A stretch of DNA of 64,000 bases, taken from the NCBI RefSeq assembly GCF_024294905.1, contig NZ_JANCOC010000003.1:145966-209965 (forward strand), read 5' to 3'. This document shows, piece after piece, positions 7,698-16,368 of the stretch; within the stretch, counting starts at the first letter, position 1, and each line of letters starts with the position of its first letter. The notes beneath the pieces were generated by a model. The model searched no databases. It was given only the letters and a program-made list of their open reading frames with translations, and had not been told where the DNA came from. The DNA is from Rothia gullae (lineage in GTDB: Bacteria; Actinomycetota; Actinomycetes; Actinomycetales; Micrococcaceae). Both the position numbers and the translations under genes were made by a program.

Positions 7698-9371
7698 GTG
7701 GAAACTTATACCGCTGTAACCAATGCAGTGGGAGGTAGCCTCGGCCTCAGCGCGCTCGTGGCAACCATTCCCCTCCTCACCTTCTTTGTGATGCTACTGG
7801 GCGTTAAGGCACGCGCTCACTGGTCCGCACTCGTGGCACTGGCAGCATCCATCCTCGTAGCAGCGCTGGGCTTCCACATGCCCGCTGACCTCGCCGGCCT
7901 GAGCGCCGTCCGCGGCGCCATCTACGGCCTGGTCATCTGCTGGGTGATTCTGGGCGCCATCTGGTTCTACCAGATCACCGTTCTCTCCGGTCGATTCGAA
8001 GACCTGCGCCGCGTCTTCGACCGCCTCGGCGGCGGCGACCTGCGCATCCAGGCTATCCTCATCGCATTCTGCTTCGGTGGTCTGCTCGAGGCACTGGCTG
8101 GCTTCGGCGCTCCCGTTGCAATTACCGCAACCATGATTCTGGCACTGGGCGTCAAGCCCCTCAAGGCTGCTATCACCGTTCTGCTCGCTAACACCGCACC
8201 CGTGGCATTCGGCGCGGTTGCTGTCCCGATTACCACCGCAGGTGAAGTCGGCGGCAAGGACCCACACGTTATCGCAACCATCGTTGGTCACCAGGCTCCG
8301 TTCCTGGCAATGCTCGTTCCGCTCATCCTGCTCGTCATCCTCGACGGCATGAAGGGCCTGAAGGACGCTTGGCTGCCCGCACTGGTCATCGGCGTTTCCT
8401 TCGCTATCGCACAGTGGGTCACCGCCGCTACCCCCGCATACAACCTGACCGACGTTGTTGCCTGCATCGTCTCCATGGGCGTTGCCGTGATCTTCCTGCA
8501 GTTCTGGAAGCCGCGCGGCGTCGCAGGCGTTCGTGAACGCTACGGCCTGCCCGCACAGGCTGAAGAGAAGGAAGCTCTGCCCGCCGTTCGCGTCTGGATG
8601 GCACTGCTGCCCTACGTCATCGTCGTTGCAATCTTCGGTGTTGCTAACCTGCACGCTGGCCTGAAGGCATGGCTGAAGAGCTTCGTCATCAAGATTGATA
8701 TCCAGGCTCTGAGCTCCCGCCTCGTCACCGCTGACGGCAAGCCCGTCAAGGACGCTGTCTACAACTTCGCGTGGATGTCCAACCCCGGCACCCTGCTGAT
8801 CATCTCCGGTCTGGTTGTTGCTGTCGTCTACTTCTTCTTCAACGAGAAGGGCCGCTACGCATTCAAGTTCCCGGCAATCTTCACCGAGTTCGGTTCCGTT
8901 GTCTACCGCATGCGCTGGTCCATCCTGACCATTGCTTCGGTTCTGGCACTGGCATACGTCATGAACTTCTCCGGTCAGACCATTGCCATGGGTACCTTCC
9001 TGGCAGGCCTGGGCACCGTCTACGCGTTCCTCGCACCGGCTCTGGGCTGGATCGGTACCGCTGTGACCGGTTCGGACACCAGCGCCAACGCACTGTTCTC
9101 CAAGCTGCAGGTGTCTGCCGCTGAGAACCTGCAGCACGCAGGTATCCACGGCGCAACCCCCGAGCTCATGCTGGCTGCTAACACCACCGGTGGTGTGGTC
9201 GGTAAGATGATCTCCCCGCAGTCGCTGGCTATTGCTGCTACCTCCGTGGATATGGAAGGCAAGGAATCCGACATCCTCAAGGCTGTCCTCCCCTGGTCCT
9301 TCGCTATGCTCCTGTTCGTCTGCATCCTGGTCTTCCTGCAGACCAACGTTCTGTCCTTCATGATTCCCTAA
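7698..9371 (+). CDS. lldP: L-lactate permease
   Basis: A 557-residue LctP/LldP-family transporter importing L-lactate, probably with H+. It has about 12-13 hydrophobic helices across its length and the family's FGGLLEALAGFGAPVAIT stretch near residue 120, plus the conserved GWIGTAVTGSDTSANALF region near 455. It starts with GTG; the AAAGGAG at 7686-7692 gives good spacing. It is divergent from lutABC, controlled by the two operators just upstream, and followed by a strong terminator. Together with LutABC it forms a complete lactate uptake and oxidation unit. Confidence 0.95.
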   Translation: METYTAVTNAVGGSLGLSALVATIPLLTFFVMLLGVKARAHWSALVALAASILVAALGFHMPADLAGLSAVRGAIYGLVICWVILGAIWFYQITVLSGRFEDLRRVFDRLGGGDLRIQAILIAFCFGGLLEALAGFGAPVAITATMILALGVKPLKAAITVLLANTAPVAFGAVAVPITTAGEVGGKDPHVIATIVGHQAPFLAMLVPLILLVILDGMKGLKDAWLPALVIGVSFAIAQWVTAATPAYNLTDVVACIVSMGVAVIFLQFWKPRGVAGVRERYGLPAQAEEKEALPAVRVWMALLPYVIVVAIFGVANLHAGLKAWLKSFVIKIDIQALSSRLVTADGKPVKDAVYNFAWMSNPGTLLIISGLVVAVVYFFFNEKGRYAFKFPAIFTEFGSVVYRMRWSILTIASVLALAYVMNFSGQTIAMGTFLAGLGTVYAFLAPALGWIGTAVTGSDTSANALFSKLQVSAAENLQHAGIHGATPELMLAANTTGGVVGKMISPQSLAIAATSVDMEGKESDILKAVLPWSFAMLLFVCILVFLQTNVLSFMIP

Positions 9372-9456
9372 TCTGAGGCTCACCCCTTAGAAAGTTCTTG
9401 AGGTGAAAACCTCAAGGACCATAGGACATTCGCCCCGGTATTTTCCGGAGGCCACG

Positions 9457-9497
9457 GCGGGGCGGCGAACCTTCTCGGTTCCGCCGCCCCGCTTTTT
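9457..9497 (+). terminator. Terminator of lactate permease
   Basis: A roughly 15-bp GC-rich stem (9457-9471 with 9477-9492, one bulge) is followed by TTTTT. Confidence 0.85.
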
Positions 9498-9527
9498 ATG
9501 CCCTGACCACCCAATATGCCCTGACCA
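9498..9527. promoter_or_regulatory. Tandem LldR half-site repeats before the regulator gene
   Basis: The 13-mer ATGCCCTGACCAC occurs twice as a direct repeat 18 bases apart (9498 and 9516). Each keeps the right half (CTGACCA) of the perfect operators found before the permease, but not the left half. This suggests weaker autoregulatory binding. Confidence 0.45.
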
Positions 9528-9612
9528 CTCAACGAATAGCCCGAAATATCTCTGATTTAGCTCAAACACAGGGTATTTCTTTTCGTTATCAGCCTCGTTA
9601 TCAGGAGAGACT

Positions 9613-10476
9613 ATGCCTCGTTCTCATGACGACACCCAGCCTGCTGAGGCGCCCCCTGCGGTTGACCGCCAGCCGATTCTGGCGGACCGCAGCTACAGCA
9701 TCATCCTGGAGAACTTTGAGCGGCGCCTGCGCCTGGGTGAGCTGCGTGTGGGCGATAAGCTCCCCTCCGAGCGTGAGCTGGCGGCGCGGCACGGTATTTC
9801 CCGCCCTTCGGTGCGTGAGGGCCTGCGCGTTCTGAACGCGCTGGGTCTGATTCGTTCCAGTACCGGTTCGGGCCCGAAGTCGGGTGCGATTATCATTTCG
9901 GAGCCGTCGGATGCGCTCAGCTGGGCGTTGCGCATGCATATTGCGACCCGTAGCCTGCCGGTGAAGGATGTTGTCTCAACCCGCCTGCTGTTGGAGGGCC
10001 CCGCCGCCCGTGCGGCGGCAGCGGCCCCCGACACTCCGGAGCGTGAAGCAGCGTTGGAGCGGGCACGCGTGCATCTGGCAGAGATGGATGAGCAGATCAG
10101 CGATGAGCGTTTCCATTTCTGCGATACGCGTTTTCACTATGAGCTGTCGAAGCTTGGCGGCAATATTGTGCTTGATACGGTGATTGACTCTTTGCACATG
10201 GCGACGATGAGTTATGTGCAGGAGGCGGTTCCTTTCTTGAAGGATTGGGAGGAGGTCAAGCGCACGTTGCAGCAGCAACATTACGGCATTATTGAGGCAG
10301 TTGCCTCTCACGATGAGCAGGCAGCCTATGAGCGGGTGTGCGAGCACATTACGTGGTTTTATTCGCTGTCTGACCGTGCTGCGGAGGAGCGGGCGCGGCA
10401 GCATCCGGCGCGGGATATTCTGCACGAGGATTTGTGCCACGAGAACGTACATGATGAAGACGTTCACGCCGGCTAG
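9613..10476 (+). CDS. lldR: GntR/FadR-family (FCD) transcriptional regulator, LldR-like
   Basis: A 287-residue regulator. It has an N-terminal winged helix-turn-helix (about 25-95; GDKLPSERELAARHGISRPSVREGLRVLNALGLI is typical GntR, seen in parts) and a C-terminal all-helical FCD effector domain (about 115-265) with the metal-binding Asp/His pattern (FHFCDTRFHYELSKLGGN). In actinobacteria such proteins repress lactate genes and respond to L-lactate. Position next to the permease and the presence of matching TNGTNNNACNA operators support LldR function. Ribosome binding site aggagag at 9602. The C-terminus past 265 is His/Asp/Glu-rich. A pyruvate or other carboxylate effector remains possible. 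Confidence 0.82.
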   Translation: MPRSHDDTQPAEAPPAVDRQPILADRSYSIILENFERRLRLGELRVGDKLPSERELAARHGISRPSVREGLRVLNALGLIRSSTGSGPKSGAIIISEPSDALSWALRMHIATRSLPVKDVVSTRLLLEGPAARAAAAAPDTPEREAALERARVHLAEMDEQISDERFHFCDTRFHYELSKLGGNIVLDTVIDSLHMATMSYVQEAVPFLKDWEEVKRTLQQQHYGIIEAVASHDEQAAYERVCEHITWFYSLSDRAAEERARQHPARDILHEDLCHENVHDEDVHAG

Positions 10477-10510
10477 GCTTCGCCCCTCAATCGCATAAAC
10501 CCACATAGCT

Positions 10511-10555
10511 AAAGGGTGGTGCCCCGGAAGAATGACCTTCCGGGGCACCGCCCTT
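10511..10555. terminator. Bidirectional terminator, copy A of a repeated 45-bp hairpin
   Basis: A strong stem (gtgccccggaag/cttccggggcac) with A-run and T-run flanks lies between the convergent regulator and ABC permease genes. The same 45 bases recur at 15091-15135 with one difference (t/c at the sixth base). Confidence 0.85.
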
Positions 10556-10585
10556 ATGCGCCGAGCAGTTATTTCAGCGGGGCAG

Positions 10586-11743
10586 TTATTGCAGGAGCTC
10601 AAGCGGCTGAACTTTTGTTGCCGCGTAGGCGGGCAATGCACCCGCAACGATGCCCACAACCAAGCCGAGGAAAGGAAGCCCTAGGATAAGGGGCGGCAGA
10701 GATAGTGCCCATCCGTTGAGAAGGCACACGACCCAGGAACCGAGAATACCGAGGATGAAGCCTCCAAGAGCGCCTAGCGCCCCGAGGAGAGCCGCCTCCG
10801 CCAGGAAGCTGACCGCCACATCTCGCCGTCCCAACCCCAATGCACGGTTAATGCCGATTTCCCGGCGGCGTTCCCAGACCGAAATCTGCATGGTCATCAC
10901 AATACCGAAGCTTGTCGAGACGATAAGAACCACCAGAATAATGGTCGTAAGAGCTCGGCTATCCTTCGTCAAGGAAGCACGAAGAGTCACCGGTGAAGGC
11001 GGAATCTCAACGTTTGTATCAACGGGGGCGCGCTGCGGATCGAGTACCTGCTTGAGCTGTTCCGCGACCGTATCTGCACTTCCTGGATTCACGATGACGT
11101 CCATACCGCGTTGCAGGGTGTGGGCTTGCGGCAAGAAAGTGGAGGTGGTCGGCAGAATAAGAGCGCTACTGAGGGCAGCGTTTTTGCCGCCGTCACGGAT
11201 AATGCCAAGCACGTAGGCTCGCATTCCGTTGATCTCAATCATGTTCCGCCCGGGCTCAGCGCCGACCCCCAGCTCCTTCGCGAGGGCAACACCCAGATAG
11301 ACGGTAGGCTCACCGGGGCGTTCACGGGCAGGCTCCGAAAAGTGCCCTTCGACAATGTGCGCACCTCGTGCTTTCAAACCTGCTTCTGAAACAATTGCGA
11401 GGGGTGTCTGTTGGCTCTCATGCCCAGGCCTGTTGACCTGCGGACGCGTTGTCTGCGTATCGATGGTGACTGTACCGGCAGCTTTGACCTCTGGAACTTG
11501 GTTAACGCGCCAAAGTAGTTCATCCTCCGGTATATCCCAGGTTTGCGGCTGGAGGCGCACACCGAGCCGGGTGGAATCGTAGCTGGCCAGCTGCGAGCTC
11601 GTATTGAGCGCCGATGACTCGCTGACGCCCACCAGCATGATGATGGTGGTTGTTCCCGCGAGCATCGCCAGTACCGTGAGCAGGTTGCGGCGCCAACGGC
11701 GAACAACTGCAAGGAGAGCGTAGTGAAGGTTGTTCCTTAGCAT
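10586..11743 (-). CDS. ABC transporter permease, FtsX/MacB type
   Basis: A 385-residue permease with one N-terminal helix (about 15-40), a large extracytoplasmic MacB-PCD-like domain (about 45-250) and three C-terminal helices in an FtsX domain (about 265-380), the four-helix plan of type VII mechanotransmission ABC systems. It contains WERRREIGINRALGLGRRDV, the conserved coupling-helix region. The ATPase stop (TAG) is immediately followed by this ATG with no gap, so the two are tightly coupled. It likely works with the adaptor (12522-13739) to move or expel a substrate at the outer face of the membrane. The substrate is unknown. Confidence 0.88.
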   Translation of the reverse strand: MLRNNLHYALLAVVRRWRRNLLTVLAMLAGTTTIIMLVGVSESSALNTSSQLASYDSTRLGVRLQPQTWDIPEDELLWRVNQVPEVKAAGTVTIDTQTTRPQVNRPGHESQQTPLAIVSEAGLKARGAHIVEGHFSEPARERPGEPTVYLGVALAKELGVGAEPGRNMIEINGMRAYVLGIIRDGGKNAALSSALILPTTSTFLPQAHTLQRGMDVIVNPGSADTVAEQLKQVLDPQRAPVDTNVEIPPSPVTLRASLTKDSRALTTIILVVLIVSTSFGIVMTMQISVWERRREIGINRALGLGRRDVAVSFLAEAALLGALGALGGFILGILGSWVVCLLNGWALSLPPLILGLPFLGLVVGIVAGALPAYAATKVQPLELLQ

Positions 11744-12520
11744 CTATCCTCCCCTGATAACGGGTTCTTTGAGCGATTGATGGGCCGATTCTTCGGGACG
11801 AGTGAGTTCGGGGCTAACGAGCATCCCATCGACCATGTGTAGCTGCCGGTCGCAGCGAGCCGCGATATCGGGTTCATGGGTGATGATGACCAGGCTTTGC
11901 TTCTCCGCGCGGCCGGCGAGGAGCAGATCCAACACCTTGTGAGAGTTTTCAGTGTCGAGGTTTCCTGTAGGCTCATCGCATAGCAGGATGCGCGGGGCGC
12001 AGGCTAACGCGCGCGCAACCGCGACTCGTTGCTGTTCACCACCGGACATGTTGCGTGGAAGAACCTCCAGACGATGCCCCAAACCCACCTGTTCGAGTGC
12101 CTGCAACGCACGCTGATGTGCCTGACGGCCCGGTACGCCGCGCATCCGGAGGGTGTGGGCAATGTTCTCGGTGGCGTTCAGATGAGCAATGAGATGGTAC
12201 GCCTGAAAGACAAAAGCGATGTGCTCACGGCGTGCCACAGTTCGCTCGGCGTCGCTGGCGGTGCCCATATTTTGGCCCAATATTTTCAGCTCACCTTCAG
12301 AGGGCTGATCGAGTAGCCCGATGATAGAGAGGAGCGTAGATTTTCCGCTTCCGGAGGCGCCGGTAATGGCCACAGATTCGCCTTCATGAATGCTGAGGGT
12401 CGCGTTTTTGAGCGCCCAGGTGGAGGGCGGGAAGAAACGCGCAATATTGTGGCACTCGATATTAGGTTTTGTGGCGGTAGCGCTCGTGGGGAGGGCACGT
12501 TCTGTCTCGTGATGAGGCAT
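11744..12520 (-). CDS. ABC transporter ATP-binding protein, MacB/LolD type
   Basis: A 258-residue ATPase. Walker A GASGSGKST at 54-62, Q-loop in FVFQAYHL, signature MSGGEQQR, Walker B ILLCDEPTGNLD and H-loop ITHEPD are all intact, so it should be active. The TGNLD after Walker B is characteristic of the MacB/LolD/FtsE group. The gene sits between the adaptor (one-base gap) and the permease (no gap), forming one operon adaptor-ATPase-permease. Confidence 0.93.
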   Translation of the reverse strand: MPHHETERALPTSATATKPNIECHNIARFFPPSTWALKNATLSIHEGESVAITGASGSGKSTLLSIIGLLDQPSEGELKILGQNMGTASDAERTVARREHIAFVFQAYHLIAHLNATENIAHTLRMRGVPGRQAHQRALQALEQVGLGHRLEVLPRNMSGGEQQRVAVARALACAPRILLCDEPTGNLDTENSHKVLDLLLAGRAEKQSLVIITHEPDIAARCDRQLHMVDGMLVSPELTRPEESAHQSLKEPVIRGG

Positions 12521-12521
12521 T

Positions 12522-13739
12522 TTAGCGCTCCTTCAGCTTCACGACGGTACCTGCCTTGAGTTCTGCAGCGGGGTTGACGAGCTCGCAGATTCCGGCGGAG
12601 CACACGCCAAGGGTGACGGGGACGCTCTGACCGTTATCCAGGGTGATGGAGTGCGTTCCGTTTTCTTCGGTTTTGACGGCTGCTTCGAGCACCGCGAGGG
12701 CGTTTTCAGCGCCTCGGTTGAGAGTGACGGTTGCTTGAAAACGTGTTGATGCCGTCGTGTTTTCCGGCACGTCGATTGTGATGGGGTAGCGTTTCCGTGC
12801 GGTAGCTCCCTGCGTGGAAGTATCGCTGTTAGGTCGCGCGCTGTTCTGCCCACCGTTGGGGGTACCTACATTAGCGGCGGCGCCGTCAGCGTTAGTTGAG
12901 CCTTCGGGTGTGAGGGCCGCGCCTAGGGTACCTTCGAGCGGGCTTCCGTTATCGGTAAGAATCTGGACTTTCTGTCCCTCAGCGAGTTCATTGCTGAGAG
13001 CGCTACCGTCCGCGGAGAGTACCAGACGATACCCACCCGCGGATAGGGTACACAGCGCCGGAGTTGAGGTTTGGCCTTTGGTGCCGCAGCTGTTGTCTAC
13101 GGTGTATTCGTTACCTTCAGCGAAGAGGTATTCAGAAAGCGGCAGGGCGGTGCTGTAGCGTCCTTCTTCGGTTCGGTCAGTATCCCCGGGAGGGTAGTAA
13201 CCACGATCCAGGTAGAAACGGTAGACAGCGTTGGCGGTTGCTTCGCCGTAGTTTCCTTCCTCATCCCAGATACTGTAGCCGAGCGATTCTAGAGCTTCTT
13301 GGAGCTGTTTAACGTCATCGCCGCGAGCGCCTACGGCAAGGTCGCGGTAGGCGGGGATACTACCCTTGAACGCAATGATGGGACGCTCGTTGATAGTGGT
13401 GATAATTGAGCCGTTACTCATCTGGGTACCCGCCTTGGCGCCGTCCCTGGTCACCACTCCTTGAGGGGTTCCTACGGTGTAGCTTCGGGCGGGTGACACG
13501 CTGACTTCTCCCGAGTAGGTGCGGGTAACAGTCTGCGTGCTGATTCGGGTTGTTAGTTGCGCGGCGCGGGACGGCTGCGCATTGGATTCAACATTGGTGC
13601 GTAGCCCCGTGTTGAGTGCGTAGATGGAGAACCCCCCGGTGATGACGAGCAGAATGACGAGCACCGGAACCAGGTAGGCGCGTATGGCTGCCGTCGTGGC
13701 GGCGCGGCGGGGGTTTTCTGAACTCTGCTGCGTGTTCAT
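12522..13739 (-). CDS. Efflux adaptor-like protein with peptidoglycan-binding domain
   Basis: A 405-residue membrane-anchored protein. A transmembrane helix at about 22-44 is followed by an extracytoplasmic region with a PG_binding_1-like domain (about 130-185, LAVGARGDDVKQLQEALESLGY) and a C-terminal HlyD/MacA-like beta-rich part that ends in SAGICELV and VVKLKER. A low-complexity Asn/Gly/Ala linker lies around 270-310. Gram-positive proteins of this plan pair with MacB-like ABC systems and may dock the complex to the cell wall. Ribosome binding site gaaaggtg precedes the ATG. It is the first gene of the ABC operon. Confidence 0.82.
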   Translation of the reverse strand: MNTQQSSENPRRAATTAAIRAYLVPVLVILLVITGGFSIYALNTGLRTNVESNAQPSRAAQLTTRISTQTVTRTYSGEVSVSPARSYTVGTPQGVVTRDGAKAGTQMSNGSIITTINERPIIAFKGSIPAYRDLAVGARGDDVKQLQEALESLGYSIWDEEGNYGEATANAVYRFYLDRGYYPPGDTDRTEEGRYSTALPLSEYLFAEGNEYTVDNSCGTKGQTSTPALCTLSAGGYRLVLSADGSALSNELAEGQKVQILTDNGSPLEGTLGAALTPEGSTNADGAAANVGTPNGGQNSARPNSDTSTQGATARKRYPITIDVPENTTASTRFQATVTLNRGAENALAVLEAAVKTEENGTHSITLDNGQSVPVTLGVCSAGICELVNPAAELKAGTVVKLKER

Positions 13740-13827
13740 GGGTTCACCTTTCTACGGTGAAATATGGGGCGGGACTAGGGGTAATTGCTGAGGGTAACAA
13801 CGTGGCGGGGGCTGAATAAAGGGGTGT

Positions 13828-13873
13828 ATCCTCTGCTCTAATCCGCGGGTGAAAGCGGTTGAGAGCAGAGGAT
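13828..13873. repeat. Nested inverted repeat between lipoprotein and ABC operon
   Basis: A 12-bp outer stem (atcctctgctct 13828-13839 with agagcagaggat 13862-13873) encloses a second CCGC/GCGG stem. It lies 90 bases upstream of the adaptor start and 77 bases downstream of the lipoprotein stop. It may be a terminator or attenuator controlling read-through between them. Confidence 0.5.
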
Positions 13874-13949
13874 CGGTAGAAAAATCTCGCTAGAAAATGT
13901 CCAACGAGGAATCAGCGTTTACTATTTGCCGTCGGCTAGTTGCCCTTGG

Positions 13950-14852
13950 CTAGTTGCCGTTGAGTAGAGCTGCGGCGCGCTCCTGGGCCTGGCGCTCGAT
14001 ATCGCGTACTTCAAGGATGAGCGGTTCATGCTCATTGAGCCAGGTCGCGGCCTTTTCGTAGTAGATATTCTGTGCCTTAGTCAGGATTCCAGTGGACTTT
14101 TGGCAGTTGTAGTCGGCGTGAGCTAGGGACTGCTCTTCCGCATTGGCGGCTACATTGGCTGCCTTGTACTTACCCCAGGTTTTCTCTGCGTAGCTGGGAG
14201 CATCTCCGAAGTGCTGGATATCGGTGTATCCGCTTTCTTTCATGCATGCACCGTAGGTGGTGTCATTACGGTAGTATTTCCCCATTTCTTCTACCGCGTT
14301 GTTTTTGGATCCGCCCGTGTTGAGTTCGGTAACGAAGTTGGTGTATTTGAGGTAGTTTTCTGCTGAGCCGAAGACAGCTTCTGCCGCACGTCCGAGGCAT
14401 GAATCTGTTGTCATGCCGACCTGGGCGCCGTTACTCATCGTGATGGTGACACTTTTGCTGTCTGGGGCTTGGGGGTCGCCTTGGAACGCCTTCAGATATG
14501 CCGGGTTTTCCATCGCGGGTGCATTGCTGGAGCTAGCGTTGCCCTGCCGGGTGGACGAGTATCCTTGGGCGACCGCTTCTTCGTTGGCGAAGTGGGCGCC
14601 ACTCATCGCAAGTTCATGAACGGAGGAACCGTCAATAATGTTCTGGCTACCGGAGTAGGTGAAGGACTTCTCGCTCATGCACTTTTTGACTTCGTTGACG
14701 AGGGCCACGTTAATGTCCGGGGAGGGATTCTCGTAGCTTGCCAGGACATTACGAATGTCTTGCTTAACTTCAACGGTGGTGGAGCAACTCGATACGCCCA
14801 GGCAACAGGCAATACCGATAAGGGCGAGGGATGTGAAGGGCTTCTTTGCCAT
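13950..14852 (-). CDS. Putative secreted lipoprotein of unknown function
   Basis: A lipoprotein of about 300 residues. The N-terminus has a lysine-containing n-region, a hydrophobic core and a lipobox VSSC, so Cys should be lipidated and the protein anchored outside the membrane. The mature part is hydrophilic, with paired Cys residues (in KKCMSEKS, DSCLGRA, YGACMKESG, YNCQKS) that may form disulfides. I do not recognise the family. I chose ATG 14852 because GAGAAAG lies nine bases ahead; in-frame starts at 14861 (ATG) and 14870 (TTG) are alternatives. It lies upstream of the ABC operon in the same orientation and may be its substrate-binding or immunity-like partner, which is inference. Confidence 0.75.
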   Translation of the reverse strand: MAKKPFTSLALIGIACCLGVSSCSTTVEVKQDIRNVLASYENPSPDINVALVNEVKKCMSEKSFTYSGSQNIIDGSSVHELAMSGAHFANEEAVAQGYSSTRQGNASSSNAPAMENPAYLKAFQGDPQAPDSKSVTITMSNGAQVGMTTDSCLGRAAEAVFGSAENYLKYTNFVTELNTGGSKNNAVEEMGKYYRNDTTYGACMKESGYTDIQHFGDAPSYAEKTWGKYKAANVAANAEEQSLAHADYNCQKSTGILTKAQNIYYEKAATWLNEHEPLILEVRDIERQAQERAAALLNGN

Positions 14853-15090
14853 GGACTTCATCTTTCTCAAGCATCATTGATGGGCGAGAATCGGCAGTGA
14901 TACGAGCGTATCGTGAGGGCTACCTACATACCTGCTATATGGTGTGAACCTGCGTTTTGCGGAGTAGAAGCATCATGAGCCGATTACTAAGTATGATAGA
15001 GGACAACTCCCCCCCCCATACAATAGACATACAAGATATATTTATGATGTATAGCACCTATAAGAATGCATGTAAAAGAGCTTATGAATT
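14853..15090. other. AT-rich promoter region with a C9 tract
   Basis: This AT-rich stretch upstream of the lipoprotein gene contains nine consecutive C residues at 15009-15017, within an otherwise low-GC sequence. I see no gene here. Confidence 0.5.
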
Positions 15091-15135
15091 AAAGGGCGGT
15101 GCCCCGGAAGAATGACCTTCCGGGGCACCGCCCTT
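15091..15135. terminator. Terminator of purC, copy B of the repeated 45-bp hairpin
   Basis: Same hairpin as 10511-10555 with one base changed (here fully compensating, gcggtgcc/ggcaccgc). It lies 40 bases past the purC stop. Confidence 0.85.
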
Positions 15136-15174
15136 TAGCTATCTCAAAGACTTATTCAGCCCGAAATATTGAGT

Positions 15175-16101
15175 TTAGAACTTCGTGCCGGTCAGACGCT
15201 CATACGCCTCAACGTAACGGGCACGAGTCTTCTCCACAACCTCCTCAGGCAGGTGCGGCACGTTATCCGAACCGTCCCAACCCGCCTCCGGGGAACGCAG
15301 CCAGTCACGCACATACTGCTTATCAAAGCTCGGCTGCGCACGACCCGGCTCATACTGCTGAGCGTCCCAGAAACGCGAAGAATCCGGGGTCAGCACCTCA
15401 TCACCCAGGGTGATCTCACCGCGGTACGAATCAGTACCGAACTCCATCTTGGTATCCGCCAGAATAATGCCCTGCTCGCGAGCAATCTTCTCCGCAGTGG
15501 TGTACAAGCTCAGGCTCAGCTCCTCCAGGCGCTCACCCACCGGCTGACCAACCTCAGCGTACAGCTCCTCACGAGTCACCAGCTCATCATGCTCACCCAC
15601 CTCAGCCTTACCGGTCGGAGTGAAAATCGGGGTGTCCAGGCGGGAACCATCCACCAGACCCGCAGGCAGCTTCACACCAGCAATCTCACCGGTCTGGTTA
15701 TACACCTCCAGGCCCGAACCGGTCAGGTAACCGCGCACAATGCACTCCACCGGGAACATGTTCAGGGAGCGGCAAATCATCGCGCGACCAGCCACAACAT
15801 CCGGAACGTCAGTGGACAGCACGTGGTTCGGAACCTGCTTAAGCTGCTCAAACCACCACAGGGACATCTGAGTCAAAATCTTGCCCTTATCCGGGATCTC
15901 GGTGGGCAGAATACGGTCAAAAGCGCTAATACGGTCCGAGGCAACAACCATGACCGAACCGGCACGCAGCTCAGCGTCATCATTGACGGTCAAGCCGGTA
16001 GCATCAAAACGTTCCTCATTCGGAACGTACAGGTCGCGGACCTTGCCGGAATAAATGTGAGTCCAGCCCGGGATTTCCACGGGGTTAGAACGAGAAGTCA
16101 T
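15175..16101 (-). CDS. purC: Phosphoribosylaminoimidazole-succinocarboxamide synthase
   Basis: A 308-residue SAICAR synthetase, step 8 of IMP synthesis: it ligates aspartate to CAIR using ATP. Family motifs seen include YSGKVRDLY (nucleotide-binding P-loop-like), VVASDRISAFDRILPTEIP, PVECIVRGYLTGSG and LADTKMEFG. Length fits the actinobacterial form. ATG 16101 has AGGAGAAA upstream; an upstream ATG at 16140 lacks family similarity. It ends at the copy B hairpin and lies in the same direction as purD, 267 bases apart. Confidence 0.96.
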   Translation of the reverse strand: MTSRSNPVEIPGWTHIYSGKVRDLYVPNEERFDATGLTVNDDAELRAGSVMVVASDRISAFDRILPTEIPDKGKILTQMSLWWFEQLKQVPNHVLSTDVPDVVAGRAMICRSLNMFPVECIVRGYLTGSGLEVYNQTGEIAGVKLPAGLVDGSRLDTPIFTPTGKAEVGEHDELVTREELYAEVGQPVGERLEELSLSLYTTAEKIAREQGIILADTKMEFGTDSYRGEITLGDEVLTPDSSRFWDAQQYEPGRAQPSFDKQYVRDWLRSPEAGWDGSDNVPHLPEEVVEKTRARYVEAYERLTGTKF

Positions 16102-16322
16102 GAGAATTTCTCCTGATGAGGTGGTGTGATGTGGATGCAAAAAGTCTGTGTAATTACAATACCGCGACAGGCACGGCTCCCGATAGTGCCATCAGTCATC
16201 AATACGGCACAATCTTGAGAGCCCAACCTACCCCGGTCGCCGCCGACAACACCCCGAGCTGAGGAAATGAACCGGGGAAAAGCTGAGGCGGCGAGGAATA
16301 AAGAAGCGAGTGGCAAAGAAGC

Positions 16323-16358
16323 GACCGGCTTCCCCACCCTCAAGCGGGGAAGCCGGTC
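16323..16358 (-). terminator. Terminator of purD
   Basis: A perfect 13-bp stem (gaccggcttcccc/ggggaagccggtc) lies directly after the purD stop, followed on the minus strand by GCTTCTTT. Confidence 0.75.
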
Positions 16359-16368
16359 ACCTTAAGTT

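Noticed and set aside
7794-9383. 529-codon minus-strand open frame
   Set aside because: Exact antisense of the lactate permease. Its composition (Gln/Asp/His/Gly-rich, no domain) is a by-product of high-GC codon bias.
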